Assembly: GCA_024509875.1 (NCBI GenBank) | Contig: JAMPIV010019875.1 | Coordinates: 342,501-406,500, forward strand | Length of the DNA stretch: 64,000 nt | Reading direction: 5' to 3' | Source of the DNA: Oreohelix idahoensis | Taxonomy: Eukaryota; Mollusca; Gastropoda; Stylommatophora; Oreohelicidae | Shown: piece after piece, positions 1 through 10,393 of the stretch | Numbering within the stretch: position 1 is the stretch's first letter | How the letters are laid out: each line of letters opens with the position of its first letter | Program-made: the position numbers and the translations under genes | The notes under the pieces: generated by a model | The model's input: the letters and a program-made list of their open reading frames with translations, nothing else | Database searches by the model: none | What the model was told of the DNA's origin: nothing

Positions 1-1627
1 ATAATAACTGGGTATTGTTACGACAATTCCCGGGAGTTCACCTGACGGAACTTAACTAAGTCTGAGGAGTTGTAAACGAGATAAAGACAGTCCCATAGCA
101 AATACTTCCGTAGGCGAGTGGAGTGTTACAGACTTTACTTTACTGATCCAACGTAGAGAGCAAAATAATGAATGAAAGGGCAAAAAAAAATTCCAAATAA
201 TAGCGAGAGAGGAAGAGAAAACTGAAGAGAAAAAAACGATACTGATGCAGTGGACGTGAGATCGCATAACCGTATCGTCACTACATTTTATTCTACCAGT
301 GATAGGTGCTTCATGGTGCAAAAATCATCATGACTAAAGTAAACTTTGCCATGACAATTCAACACCGCGGAGCGACCCTCAACATCTTCCCTGCTCGTTC
401 CAGAGCGCGACACATGGGTCGTGCCGGAGGATGATGGAGACACGACATGACGCTAAAATAGATACATTAAATTTACATTAAGTAGATGCCAATCCGAAGT
501 AAAAATCATATGAATAAGACACAACATGATGGGTCAAAATACTAGAAAATTGATCCGTGGTTCAAAGTTAATAAAATATGATAGTCCGTGAGTAACAGTT
601 CGTCAAAGCACACTCATCAACATGTCTGAGCTAAAGTCAAAGACGATATGTCAGTGGATCTACAAATGTCCCAGTGTGAAAGACAGTTTCCCATTTTACT
701 AAAGGACATTGCGTGATAGAAGAAAGTATTGTTAATACTTAAAATAGGTAAGATCTCGAATGGGTACTATTGGACGACGAGGTACCAGCGATGTATCCTC
801 TAGTTTCTCATAGTTCAGCTGGTGATATACGTTAACGGGTGGAGGTTGGTTTGCAAGTAGAAATGGGTGCCTATGAGGTATCGTGACAGTTTATATAGGC
901 ACCAGAACACCACCGCATCTCTCTCTCATCAGTGGTGTACCTGATTTCGGCAAGGGTGAACTTTCGATTCAAATAACAGCATGGATGAAGCTTACCGTAC
1001 AACCATTGCATGAGACAACGCCGGAAGATGACGCGTCAGTAGTTAAAACAAAAGGATACTTCATGTTAGGTATCAATAAAATAAGGGCTTGTGAAAATAC
1101 GTGTTTGATAGTGTGGAATGATTGATCACATGTCTGTCTACTTTATAACTCGAGGACTACCCTTACAGGTCAGTGAAGTGAAAGGAACTGATAGGGAAGT
1201 GAAGATAGGAATGATGAAACACGCAACAATATGATAAATAGTGATATAAAGGAAGACGAATGTCACAACAGCGAGCATTAAAGAATCAACTATCAGAGAT
1301 AGTGACAAAAGCATGACGAATATTAGAACAGAAGTGATGTAATTGTATCCGAAAGAAGCATAGTGAATGCGGGTTATAGAAAATATTCAAGAAATGTTAT
1401 ACAAAACAGCCGGTGCAGATGGACACATACATCCAAGGACGCAACAAACAATATGTGGTGCAGCAGTTCGTGCTAATTACGCAATCAGAAAAGGGAGCGC
1501 AGCATCACGAGCAAGATGAAAGAGCATAGCGATATAAGAATCAATAGTAGAACATAAATAAATACAAGCTTGAGACACGAAAGCCGAAATCAGGCAAGTG
1601 TATATCAGTATCACAAAGAAAGACAAG
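1..1627. other. Window start, no gene recognised
   Basis: I see no convincing coding region here on either strand. The open frames are short and have no recognisable domain. The stretch lies downstream of the E-family Gag-protease-RRM frame (which is on the minus strand), so it could hold the 3' part of that element, but I find no integrase, reverse transcriptase or RNase H motif and no second copy of the E LTR. The only repeated segment I noticed is at 289-380. Confidence 0.5.
289..380. repeat. Dispersed 92-bp repeat, copy 1
   Basis: This segment aligns without gaps to 45641-45732 in the same orientation. Shared blocks include TTCTACCAGTGA, GGTGCTTCA, TTGCCATGACAATTC and AGCGACCCTC. Most differences are single-base changes. 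The sequence just outside the block differs between the two places. It may be the conserved end of a longer, older LTR or SINE, but the family is unknown to me. Confidence 0.75.
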
Positions 1628-2149
1628 TTAATGAGAGTTCTGCCATGGATGACTATACAATCGTACATCTACAAAATGGCATGCATATGAAGGTCCATGC
1701 AAGAGCCTGACAGCTCGTCTCGCGTCATACGACGGACGGAAATGAATAAAAGCAGTAGTGTGATATGAATCGTTATTATGTTCGACATGAACATAGCGAA
1801 CCTGTCCCGTATGAAAGAACAAATTTATGAGCGACAACCATGGTGCGTCAGAAGGGACATTGCGAACTACAACAGTATGGTTGAGAAAGTGAGCAGAAGA
1901 AGTATGTGACTCGCGAATAAGATAGTTACTATGTGTGTGTAACCTATGTGGGTTGGAGGTTAATGTCATACCAACACATGAAGTTCTGGCCGATTGCAAA
2001 ACCTTAGCGACAGAAGGGTGCTGGCGTGACCATTCATCAATGGTTGCATGGGAATAATCTTTGGCACCAGCAACATTGCCAATCACCAAATTTATGGGCG
2101 GATCTGGCAGGCAACATACCTGAACACGACCAGATAGGAAGGAGTACAT
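1628..2149 (-). CDS. E element: protease C-terminus running into an RRM-like domain
   Basis: This 173-codon open frame has two parts. Residues about 1-58 match the C-terminal part of the retroelement protease seen in families A and B: an SGRVQVCCLPDPP stretch, then NLVIGNVAGAKD and a Trp-containing helix. Residues about 91-165 (1655-1879) read like an RNA recognition motif. There is an RNP2-like strand TVVVRNVP, a helix ending LFFHTGQV, an RNP1-like strand TTAFIHF with aromatic residues, then the helix pattern A-RRAV-LL-G and a last strand. The frame stops at 1628. No integrase or polymerase follows. It could be a host domain captured by a retroelement, a host exon that an element landed beside, or a chance fusion after decay. 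The domain assignment rests on pattern only. Confidence 0.55.
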   Translation of the reverse strand: MYSFLSGRVQVCCLPDPPINLVIGNVAGAKDYSHATIDEWSRQHPSVAKVLQSARTSCVGMTLTSNPHRLHTHSNYLIRESHTSSAHFLNHTVVVRNVPSDAPWLSLINLFFHTGQVRYVHVEHNNDSYHTTAFIHFRPSYDARRAVRLLHGPSYACHFVDVRLYSHPWQNSH

Positions 2150-2239
2150 ATATAAACAAATGCGGTGGGGTATAGCTCTATACTACTCGCAAAGGTAATG
2201 CACTTCATATAACGTCCCGTCATATCGCTGTTGTTAACC

Positions 2240-2461
2240 TTAAGAACGACGAACGCCTATAATCGTGCAACCTGTGTCTCTAAGCAAAGAGAATAGTTGA
2301 TCGTTAACAAACCCATTGTGCACCTGGAGTTTATCAGTTACAGAGACTGACTTCAAAGCGGTTAAGGTGTGAACACAGCTCAATATTACCTGACTTTGAG
2401 GATCAAATAAAGGTCTGCAACCAGTGCAATACTCATTGTCAAGAGAATACGCAACATCCAC
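2240..2461 (-). pseudogene. E element: Cys-rich module and protease N-terminus (DTG)
   Basis: The frame holds the module C-x2-C-R-P-L-F-x-P ... S-C-x-H, followed by a short linker and the aspartic protease active site in the context LLRDTGCTIIGV. The same arrangement precedes the protease in A, B, C and F. The protease keeps the catalytic D-T-G triplet; relatives in A have D-S-G. The frame stops at 2240 and the rest of the protease is in the 1628-2149 frame, so a frame break separates the two halves. It would cleave Gag-Pol in the retroelement particle. Function is inferred from family knowledge. Confidence 0.7.
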
Positions 2462-2486
2462 ATTGGTATGATGTAAACCATCGTTA

Positions 2487-3791
2487 TTAGTGGGTGGATA
2501 TGTAACACATGCATTGGCATGATCTGAGCCCGTTCATCATCATTGTTATTGGGGCAGCCATTTGCATGTTTCTGTTTCTTTTTGTCTTTGTACACATAGG
2601 TAGACTGATCAGAATGTTTATTAAAGTATTTATTCCTAACAACCCTGTTGTCATCCTGATGATCAGGATGCGGTCTGTCTGAGTGATACCTGTTATTATA
2701 ATACTTATGATGTATATCATCATAGCATCTGCCGTCGTGATGATCACGACCACGGGTTGCGAAACCCTGGTAGACCCGGATCGAAAATTGTGAAGGGGTG
2801 CGTTGACTTGGGAAGTTGTAACTACTACTACAAGATGGACGGAACTCACTACGGAACCTTCAGTCAACGCTCTTAGATCTGGGTCTACGATTATAAGATC
2901 GATGGTCATGATAAGCCGCGCACGATGACAATGCTTCAGGAAAAAGCAGATTTATGAATATTTTTGTTAGGATCTGCATTAAAATATTGTCTGCCAAGTT
3001 GCTCGAATTCACAAACAGATGCTGGTCGTCTTTCCTGAAAGAAAGCCTTAAGATCAACGGCACAGGATGATAACATTTTGTTTCTCAATATCAGATCAGC
3101 CAAAGCCGCATGCTACTTATTTATGCCGGATAATTCAACCCAGCGTTAAAAATATAATCTAATGAATGCGATAAACACTCCAAAATCTGAGGTTTTAGAA
3201 GGTATGGCGGTGTGAAACTTCTTCCTAAAACCTTCCTCTGTTAGACAGAACATCGTTAGAAAAGCCTTAGTGACTTCATTAAAATCAGACCTACTCTTTT
3301 CATCCAAGCAAAATAAACACTGAAGAGTATAACCGGTAAATAGGTCCGAAAAAAGAATAGGCCATTTTTTCCAGAGGTGTTTTCAAGTCTTTATCTCTCA
3401 AAGTGATTCACAAAATGAACGAGTCCATATAATCTCGCTTTTCTTCAACATGTGGAATTTTTAGCTTAGGGTATGCATAAGAACCTGTTCCAGAACATTT
3501 TGAATGTTCACCCTTTCCTTGCTTGGCCTGAATTTTTTTCTCTAGCTTGTATTTTCATTCTCTCTAGTTCAATCTCATATTGTTTGTCTTTCTCTCTTTA
3601 AGAAGTCTTAGTTTTTCTAATTCGTGTTCTTGCTTTCTTAATTCGTCTGCTTGTTTCTGAGCCTCACGCTGCTCAATTCTATTAATGTGAGCTAAATGTA
3701 TCTCATATTTTGTTTCAGCATATGAATCCAATTCATCACCAGATTTCTCTTTCTTCATACCTTCTTGAAGGACATCTTCAAGCGTAGACAT
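2487..3791 (-). pseudogene. E element: Gag, broken
   Basis: Gag begins at an ATG at 3791 (MSTLEDVLQEG...). The first 75 or so residues form a charged Glu/Lys/Arg-rich segment (EQREAQKQADELRKQ) that looks like a coiled coil, as in the other Gags of this window. The frame stops at 3564. Further down, about 2900-3070, a recognisable Gag capsid end (ERRPASV...QLGRQYF) appears in another frame, comparable to the ERQPQ...QLGHHY segment of element C. Between and after these the frame is broken several times. Gag normally forms the intracellular particle that packages the element RNA. This copy cannot encode a continuous Gag. Confidence 0.7.
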
Positions 3792-3860
3792 TGTGTTGTC
3801 TAAGAGTATCATTACAAGAGTGACAATGCCATAACCAATATAATATAACTAACTGTTACA

Positions 3861-4529
3861 GCGTTATTTCGCAGTGCATTTTATGTATTGTGGTCGGCGA
3901 TAGGTCACTCGGAAAGGCCGAGGTTAGCCGAACTGGGGGGTCATGTGACTACCGGAAGTCGTGGGGGAAAGGCGCAAAATTAAGTAGAAAGAAACTAGCT
4001 TTCGTCCAAAGAGGACGTATATTTTCGCTTTTGGCAATGAGATCGCTGTGTGGTTGATATTGTCCAATGCAAGCTGAGTGCCTGCCATATTTTTGGACCT
4101 TGGAGATAATTACGTTGTAATTCTAGAGCAGTGTAGTGTCTAGAATGAATTATCTACAGGCCGTAGTATAATAAAAATCGATGATTTTTGAGTGTGTCAT
4201 TTTCATAGTTTGCCGCTCAGGTGAGCGATATTCATTGCAGTGATTCTGTATAATTCGTACCTTCATGTATGAAGGCGATAGTGTAAGCTGCTAAGGCATG
4301 TTTACAGGGTTTTTCTCATTATTGTATCTGATGCGTTTGATGGCCGTGTGAGGCCTTATTGTGTGTATAGAGTAATAAAGGGAAGTACCTGTTGAAGGAG
4401 TTCATTTCTTATGTCAGCCATTGTTGTGTGGTATACTCTTGGAAGAACGAGCCTTTATTTGTTATTATAAATCCACACTGCAGTGGTGTAACCAGTGGAA
4501 TATTTTCCACGGTAAGTGGTTCCTGACAG
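3861..4529 (-). repeat. E element 5' LTR (about 670 bp)
   Basis: Nearly the same sequence recurs at 42916-43584 in the same orientation, which fixes the boundaries. On the minus strand it starts TGTCAGGAACCAC and ends about ...AATAACGCTG, some 70 bases before the Gag ATG at 3791. A minus-strand AATAAA lies in the sequence near 4450. The other E LTR is not in the window. A primer-binding site was not identified with certainty; a TTGGTTATGG stretch follows the LTR. Confidence 0.75.
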
Positions 4530-4592
4530 CGGAGGAGCTCTTATCCGGTTGTCTTTTGTAAGCCTAAAGGCCATGGGGACAATATTTTACAG

Positions 4593-4600
4593 TATAAAAG
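4593..4600 (+). promoter_or_regulatory. Candidate TATA box
   Basis: TATAAAAG followed by GC-containing sequence is a good eukaryotic core-promoter TATA match. There is no supporting initiator that I can verify. The next sizeable ATG-opened frame on this strand that I consider plausible is at 6776. Confidence 0.35.
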
Positions 4601-5038
4601 GCTAGAAGTTTCTATGCACCCATATCAGAAGTTTATAGAAGCATATGTTCACGTCTTCAGGTTTTCCAGTTTTCACGGCAGTGTGTTATGTTTTTGTTTT
4701 GTGTTAGACTGTTATCGGTCAGGTGTTGACCCGTCGCGGTATTTGACCTAGTTTGGAAAGAGTGCACAGTGGAAGTTTATCGTTGTCAATACGGATAATA
4801 TTTGACATTTATTGTGTTCGATGTGGTTTTGGAAAGTTCACTTTTGTGCTACGTTGTTCAGTTATTGATAGAAGGAGTGTCACAAGTTGTAGAGTAAAGT
4901 TGCAGCTGGCGTCTAGTATCAAAGTTTGATATATTACAAAGCGTAATTTGTAGCTTAGTGCTAGGAAGTTGGTGATCCTGACGGAGCAGCGGAGGTTAGT
5001 TGTGCAAGGTGTCAATAATTGGTCGGTGTATGGATATA

Positions 5039-5185
5039 GAAGAGATTAGAATTACTTGTGAGGTTGGTAGTATTTGGGCTCTGGTGCCTGACTGTGGTGT
5101 CGGCAGAAGAGACTAGAATTTTTTTGAGATTGGTAGTATTTGGGCACTGGTGCTTGACTGTGGTGTCGGCAGAAGAGATTAGATT
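5039..5185 (+). repeat. 66-bp tandem repeat, just over two copies
   Basis: AGAAGAGA(T/C)TAGA recurs at 5039, 5105 and 5171, and TGGTAGTATTTGGGC recurs at 5065 and 5131, giving a 66-base period. The two full units differ at a few positions. The period is a multiple of three, so it produces open frames on both strands (for example 5058-5423 plus), which I do not regard as genes. Confidence 0.8.
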
Positions 5186-6775
5186 GTCAATATTTGTTGG
5201 TATTGGTAGTGTCAATAGTGGTGGTGGGATCTCAGGGTGTGTGCAACTCCTCTTATATGGATTGATGTGCATGAAGCCAACCTACAGTACTGTCATCGTT
5301 CTTACTACTCTACCTACCTGGGAAACATTACATTCCTGCGTTCCTGCCAAGTTCTGTCGGCATCATGCCTTACCGATGTGCCTTTCTAGTGGAAGTCTAC
5401 CCATGCCTCTTTCGGGGCCCTAGTACCGCTTGATGGGATGCCAGTTACCGTAGCCTGCGGATCTGAGTGGTCCTGGAATATACTGCAGAAGAGTGAAGGC
5501 TGCTGGGTTCCTGAAGAGACGTAGTGTTGAACTGTACTCATATATTATACGCATAACAGTGCCAAGGGACTTTATCGTTATTATCTGGCACATAGACTAG
5601 CAAAGAAGTCTTGTCTCCAGGAAATTATTGTGAATACGGTCGTTATTCTTCCTGTGGACAGTGCCGTGATAGCACCGTGAAGAACATTGTTTACTGTTTG
5701 GATGTTTACAAGTTTGTGAAGACTAGTTTGTGCTGTTTTCATCTACCATCATCTGTGTCTGAGGATCTACATGGAGGTGCATCGCTGCATCGTCAGTTAA
5801 GTTATTGTTTGAATATCTGTGTACGGTGATTTGTTGTATTTTTGTGTTTTCCCCTCAATTCCATCTTTCTTTTCTGTCTATCCATCTGGTACGATTTATG
5901 GTACAGTCTGGTCTTTTAGATTAGTGGGATCTATCTGTTGGGGTCGGGTTAAGTAAGCATAACGCTGTAAGCATTTTTCTGTTCGTTTTTTAACGTCTGT
6001 TTCTTGATGTATTTGTTTTTTTTTCTTTCTTTCCTTTGCTTATGTTCTTTATTCGCTTTCTTTGTAGAAACTTAGTCTGTGTCTTTATATGGTGTTAGTC
6101 AGTTAAGTGGGATCTGTCACTCTTATTTCCTTTCACTTAATGTCATTATTATTATATCCATAGGAATACAATTTTTATGTTATAGTTTTATTATTGCTTG
6201 AATGTTAGTTAATTTGATTTTGATTGGTATGATTCAGTTAATGGCTAGTGAGGGCGATAGCTCTCAGCACTTCATTATTAAGTGTAGTTGTTGTTCTAGT
6301 CTGCTGTGTTTAATGTTATATTTGTGAGTTCAAGGGTGGACGAGTGGCGAGTTAGGTTCTTTCTTTTCTTACTAGTGGGAAAAGATTGGATTAGACTGAT
6401 CCTTTCTAGGGTGTGGCTGCGTGTGTTTAGTGGTGGAGTAAGACAGAAGGGTTTCCTGTGACTGCTCTACTTAACATTCCAAGCTCAGTATTTGTTAGGT
6501 GTACTGGTGTGGTTTGTATTTACGTTGTCCAGTACATTCAGTAATTATATTGGTGTGTTTAAGTGGTGTTATCTCTCGTTCCTTCTTGATATCTTGTAAA
6601 TACGTTAACGTGTATCCCTTGTTTTCTTTCGTTGTCAGTCACGTATTGTAGATATCAGTCTATCCCTGCTCGTACCTTGTCTGTCATCTTATTCCTCGTG
6701 AATAGTAGTTATCGTAGTGTTTATTGTTTGTCTTATTATGTGTGGAATGTTCATTTTTACCATTTGTAAACATAA

Positions 6776-6823
6776 TGAGTGAAACTGAAATACTGTCAGA
6801 GTACAGCACCAGTGTGGGGGCTA
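6776..6823 (+). other. Possible short first coding exon with splice donor
   Basis: An ATG at 6776 opens a short frame (MSETEILSEYS...) that is followed by CTA/GTAAGAT, a reasonable splice donor with GT at 6824-6825. The LINE inserted exactly at this donor: its target duplication AGTAAGAT is 6823-6830. Without the LINE, the sequence would continue at 35985 and reach a stop within a few codons, which fits an intron. Whether this is a real exon or the start of an old element is unknown. Confidence 0.2.
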
Positions 6824-6830
6824 GTAAGAT
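6823..6830. repeat. LINE target-site duplication, left copy
   Basis: AGTAAGAT here matches AGTAAGAT at 35977-35984. The two copies bracket the LINE and everything nested in it. The LINE ends here with a short ATGA/AATG-type tail, as expected of target-primed reverse transcription by RTE-like elements. Confidence 0.85.
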
Positions 6831-7405
6831 TCATTCATTTCATTCACAACCCTCCACTCCTAAAGGAGCATTGGCCTTCAACAAACACATGCCACGTCCT
6901 CCTGTCACGTGCCATCATCTCAAGTTCTTTCCACGTTCTCCTCATCATTTTTACCTTTGTTTCCAGCTCTCTTCTCCGTGTGCTTCTTGGTCTACCTCTG
7001 CCTCTCTTGCCCTGGGGGCTCCAGAACAAGGAGTGCCTAGTAATGATATCAAGAGGTCTCCTCAGGGTGTGTCCAATCCATTGCCATCGTCTTCTTCTCA
7101 TCTCTTGTTCTACTGGCACTTGTCTAATTCTTGTCCTCAGTTCCACGTTGGTAACGTTGTCATACCATTTTAATCCCTCTATTCTACGCAAGCACCCATT
7201 TATGAAAGTCTGTAGCTTTTTTGTTGCTGTCTTTGTTGTTCTCAATGTCTCAGAGCCATACAATAGGACTGACTTCACATTTGAGTTAAAGATTCTTATT
7301 TTCGTGTTGGATCCGATTTCTCTTAATCTCCATATATTTTTCAATGCAATGAAAGCTCCTCTTGCCTTTTGTATCCTTATTTTGATATCACTGTCTGTTC
7401 CTCCA
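6831..7405 (-). pseudogene. LINE reverse transcriptase ORF, C-terminal fragment
   Basis: This is the distal part of a non-LTR retrotransposon ORF. The frame reads GGTDSDIKIRIQKARGAF, then the conserved KSVLLYGSET motif found after the polymerase domain, and a basic RRRRWQWIGHTLRRP segment typical of RTE/Jockey-type ORF2 ends. The first half of the same copy is at 33495-35976. That piece ends at ...SYTYLGS, and this one resumes a few residues later in the canonical sequence, so the two are halves of one element. A short tetranucleotide-like tail (ATGAAATGAATGA on the minus strand) ends the LINE beside its target duplication. The polymerase itself is not in this piece. Confidence 0.85.
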
Positions 7406-8478
7406 GCGTACATATTTTTTATATGTCGCACAGATTACAGTTGATACGATTACAAATGAAAATGTAACTATCTGTTTGATAAAAGGATATTTATTTATGA
7501 ACTTACAACTTTTAAGAAAGGGGAATAACTCAGAATAGTAAATGTGTATTTTATTCTTTGAGTGATCGGTTCCTGTTTTGTTTCCGTGGATTGAACAAGC
7601 GGAGGAATCTAGATTTTCTATTATAGCTGGAAACAGATTGTTCTCGCTTAAGGTTTTGCAGGAATATTGAAAGTCCGAATCTAGGTTTACTGTTTGTCTG
7701 TTTGAGACGATTCCGTCTTATATCATGTTATCTTTGTGTGTCTGGGCTGGATTATTTGTTCTTACACTCTGAGCGGATGAAGATAAAGTAGTGTGTTCTT
7801 CGGTTATGGAGTCTGGCGGGACGCCAATGTCGAGCGGTCCAAAGTTTTGTGATCTCAAGTTATCATGGGGAAGAAGATTGTGTCTTCTAGGACTGTTTTA
7901 GTCTATGTGTTCCCCAGTATTGTTTCTATTACGCCAGAAAAGTGTTTTTGTGCTTGCTATTGATTCTTGGCCAAGGTAAACGTACTTTTACTGACTTCGT
8001 TCCTAGGCTTACGATGGGTTATGTTTAGGCCTACATGAATCTACTTATGTTCAGATGTCAGAACGACATATCGTTTAGCAGCACTAAGAATGTTTCTACA
8101 CAGCAATTATGAGGACAGATAATGCTGATATTGGTGGAAACTTTGATATCCTTATGAAGTGAATCTTTCTAGAAGTTTTGTCATCTCACCGTTGTGTGAG
8201 CGATGTTAAGGACCAAGGAAGCCATCTTGGAATCCGAATTATTGTCAATCATTCATCAGAGAACAGGGTTGTCCCTTACTACCCGATAATGATCCAGAGA
8301 TCACAGTTATGAAAGAAAGATCTATTATGGGAGATTTAGCATTTACTCCGAAGATATGTGCTGAATGCTATTTGAAAGAATCTACGCTAGAGTACAAGCT
8401 ACACTCATGCTAAGAGAGATTCTGTACAAGAGTCACTATGAACATTATGTATAAACTGACGTGATCTGTCAGTACAAC

Positions 8479-8481
<3 letters not shown>

Positions 8482-8550
<69 letters not shown>
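8482..8550. repeat. (TA)n microsatellite inside LTR 1
   Basis: About 69 bases of uninterrupted AT dinucleotide. At the same place LTR 2 has about 17 bases (16751-16767) and LTR 3 about 16 (24952-24967). The expansion is private to LTR 1. Confidence 0.95.
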
Positions 8551-8552
<2 letters not shown>

Positions 8553-8725
8553 TGTGGATTAACTATAGAACTCTGAATGCTTGTCTACAAATGTTCCAGT
8601 ATGAGGTTATCCAGCATGTATGCTAACTTAAGATGATACACCATTGATCAACACCATGCTGTTTATGTCGTCATGTGTTCCTGTAACCATACACGTACTG
8701 TTCCAGTGTGCGTCTCATTAAATAT

Positions 8726-8733
8726 TATAAAAA
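8726..8733 (+). promoter_or_regulatory. A LTR TATA box
   Basis: TATAAAAA in the LTR, conserved at 16943-16950 and 25143-25150 in the other two LTRs. With the AATAAA at 9530, it implies that the R region and 5' leader begin about 30 bases downstream. Confidence 0.5.
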
Positions 8734-8946
8734 GAACACAGTAGTTCCAGTAATCCTTGACTTCTACATGTGAGAGTATGAATATATTGTTACCAAGTTG
8801 TCAACTCTTCAGAACCATTCTACCATTCGCGTACAATGTACTCTCACTTCAATGTTTACACTACCCTGTGTAGGTCGAGTTGACCTGTGTCTGTCTTCAC
8901 GGTGACAGCACCTCTTTGAATACAACAGTACTACCAGCCATCATAC

Positions 8947-9233
8947 TTTACAGTGAGGTTCTATACACCACACTCGATTCTTTACAGTGGAGTCGCAAAC
9001 AACAGAACTTTACAGTTGTGTACTACAGGTGTAGTAAGAAATAACTTCTTTACAGTGGTGGCCACTATATCCATTACAAGAGACTGTAGTAAGAGAGATA
9101 TCTTTACAGTGGTGTGCCAGCTTCCTGGGTCAACCTGCACAGTGGACATATTTGAGAAGTCAGCTACTGAGACCAGACCATTCCTTGGGGCCTGTTACGA
9201 CACACGTAAACACCAGCAATACAACTTTACAGT
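8947..9233 (+). promoter_or_regulatory. Array of TTTACAGT motifs in the A LTR
   Basis: TTTACAGT occurs at 8947, 8981, 9009, 9049, 9103 and 9226, usually as (A/C)TTTACAGTGG(T/A)G. The same cluster recurs in LTR 2 (about 17162-17460), with small changes, and partly in LTR 3 before its truncation. It lies downstream of the TATA box and upstream of the polyA signal, so it would be in the transcribed R/leader region. It could bind a host regulator or an element protein; the role is unknown. Confidence 0.6.
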
Positions 9234-9606
9234 CGATGTCAGCGCGACCTGTCCTATCGAGGTATACAGTAACTAGGTCAGCGTTTGTTGACATTTTTTG
9301 TTGATGGACATTTGCCATAGAACAGACAGCGTTACACAGCAAGTTTGTTTGGAACAGACAGCATTACATATCAGAGTTGGAACATATATTTGACAGTGTT
9401 TGCAAAATGTACAGTGCAACTGAAGCGAGAAGTCTTACTTGTGATTCTGAGGAACTGTAAACAGTGGATTCTCCTGCACTGCCATAGTTTGTGTTGAACT
9501 TTTATGATTTAGGCCAGATTTGATTATTTAATAAAGTACCATAGTACTGTAGCATTATTGCGTATAACTGTGCCTTCTTCGCAACACATTCTATCTGCAA
9601 CACATT

Positions 9607-10393
9607 ACATTACATTACATTATATTATAAATATTTATGCTATATGTACATTTATGTTTACATGTTTATATGTGATATTTGTTTGTATTCTGCGGGTTGT
9701 TGTTTCGGTTGGGCGGAGTCTCCCTTAGATCATACCACGTGATAGAGGTCGTCTATTGTGAGCGTTTTCTATAGGGTGAGCAAATTTCCGATACTGGAAT
9801 TTGCAAAGCGACTGCTGTTGCTTTTTTTTTTTGGTTAGTTGTGACGATATGGTCAGTGTTGTTTTCGGAAGTTTCTTCACATTCTTTAGTTTTGTTTTGA
9901 TTTGTTTGTAATTTGTTGGTCTACCCTTTGCTATCTTTCAGTTTCATACAACATTTATATTTATATACTGTGGCGTTATTTGTATTTGTTATCCTCTTGC
10001 GGTTTATTTTTTATTATTTTTTCCATTTGATTTATTTGATTTCCGCAAATGTTTTCATGTTGTCTTGTATAATTGTTTTTTATGTTCTTGATCGACATAC
10101 ACTATTTAAAATATAGTTGATCATATGGATTTATGTGAAAGAATCAACTGATGATTAATGTTGATTAGATAAGACACTATTTCTTGTGCATTGCACTTAT
10201 GTTATAGAGTGTTGCAGCAATTTATAATTGTTATTTTTCAAAGAAATATACAAGACCTTGATAAGGCTTGTCTCACACAGACATTGTGATTGTGTGCTGA
10301 TTAATACAGTGATTAAGAACTTTTTGCTATATTACCTTGAAATATATATTTTATTATTATTGTTTCAAGTGAGTAGTATCATTGTCAGACATC
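9607..10393 (+). other. A1 leader between LTR and Gag
   Basis: T-rich non-coding sequence that contains a short CATTA tandem run (about 9603-9627). It is nearly identical to 17831-18618 ahead of A2. I could not identify a clear tRNA primer-binding site. Small open frames here (for example 9913-10116) are hydrophobic and low in complexity and are probably not genes. Confidence 0.5.

Larger units (their letters stand above)
4530..6775. other. Non-coding T/G-rich stretch with a TATA-like box
   Basis: No protein family is recognisable. A good TATA motif (TATAAAAG, plus strand, 4593-4600) lies 64 bases outside the E LTR. A 66-bp tandem duplication follows at 5039-5185. The rest, especially 5820-6720, is T-rich and resembles the leader regions ahead of Gag in the A elements, but I could not align it to them. 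It may be the promoter and leader of an older element or of a host gene whose first ATG is at 6776. Confidence 0.4.
7406..9606 (+). repeat. A-family LTR 1 (right end approximate)
   Basis: The sequence is nearly identical to 15672-17830 and to 23876-25470. The left edge is sharp: it begins GCGTACAT directly against the LINE, lacking the first few bases (TGTT) present in LTR 2. It carries a TATA box (8726-8733), a (TA)n run much longer than in the other LTRs (8482-8550), an array of TTTACAGT motifs (8947-9233) and a polyadenylation signal AATAAA (9530-9535). The right edge is not fixed, because no solo copy is available. I place it near 9606 after the polyA signal, roughly the length of the D LTR. 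Confidence 0.75.

Noticed and set aside
5058..5423. 121-codon plus-strand frame and an 86-codon minus-strand frame over the same stretch
   Set aside because: Both are produced by the 66-base tandem repeat, a multiple of three; no domain or context supports a gene.
6724..7444. Plus-strand frames of 149 and 221 codons
   Set aside because: They are the reverse strand of the LINE ORF at 6831-7405.
9913..10116. 67-codon hydrophobic frame, identical at 18140-18343
   Set aside because: It sits in the T-rich leader of A; Phe/Leu/Ile-rich translation is expected from the base composition.
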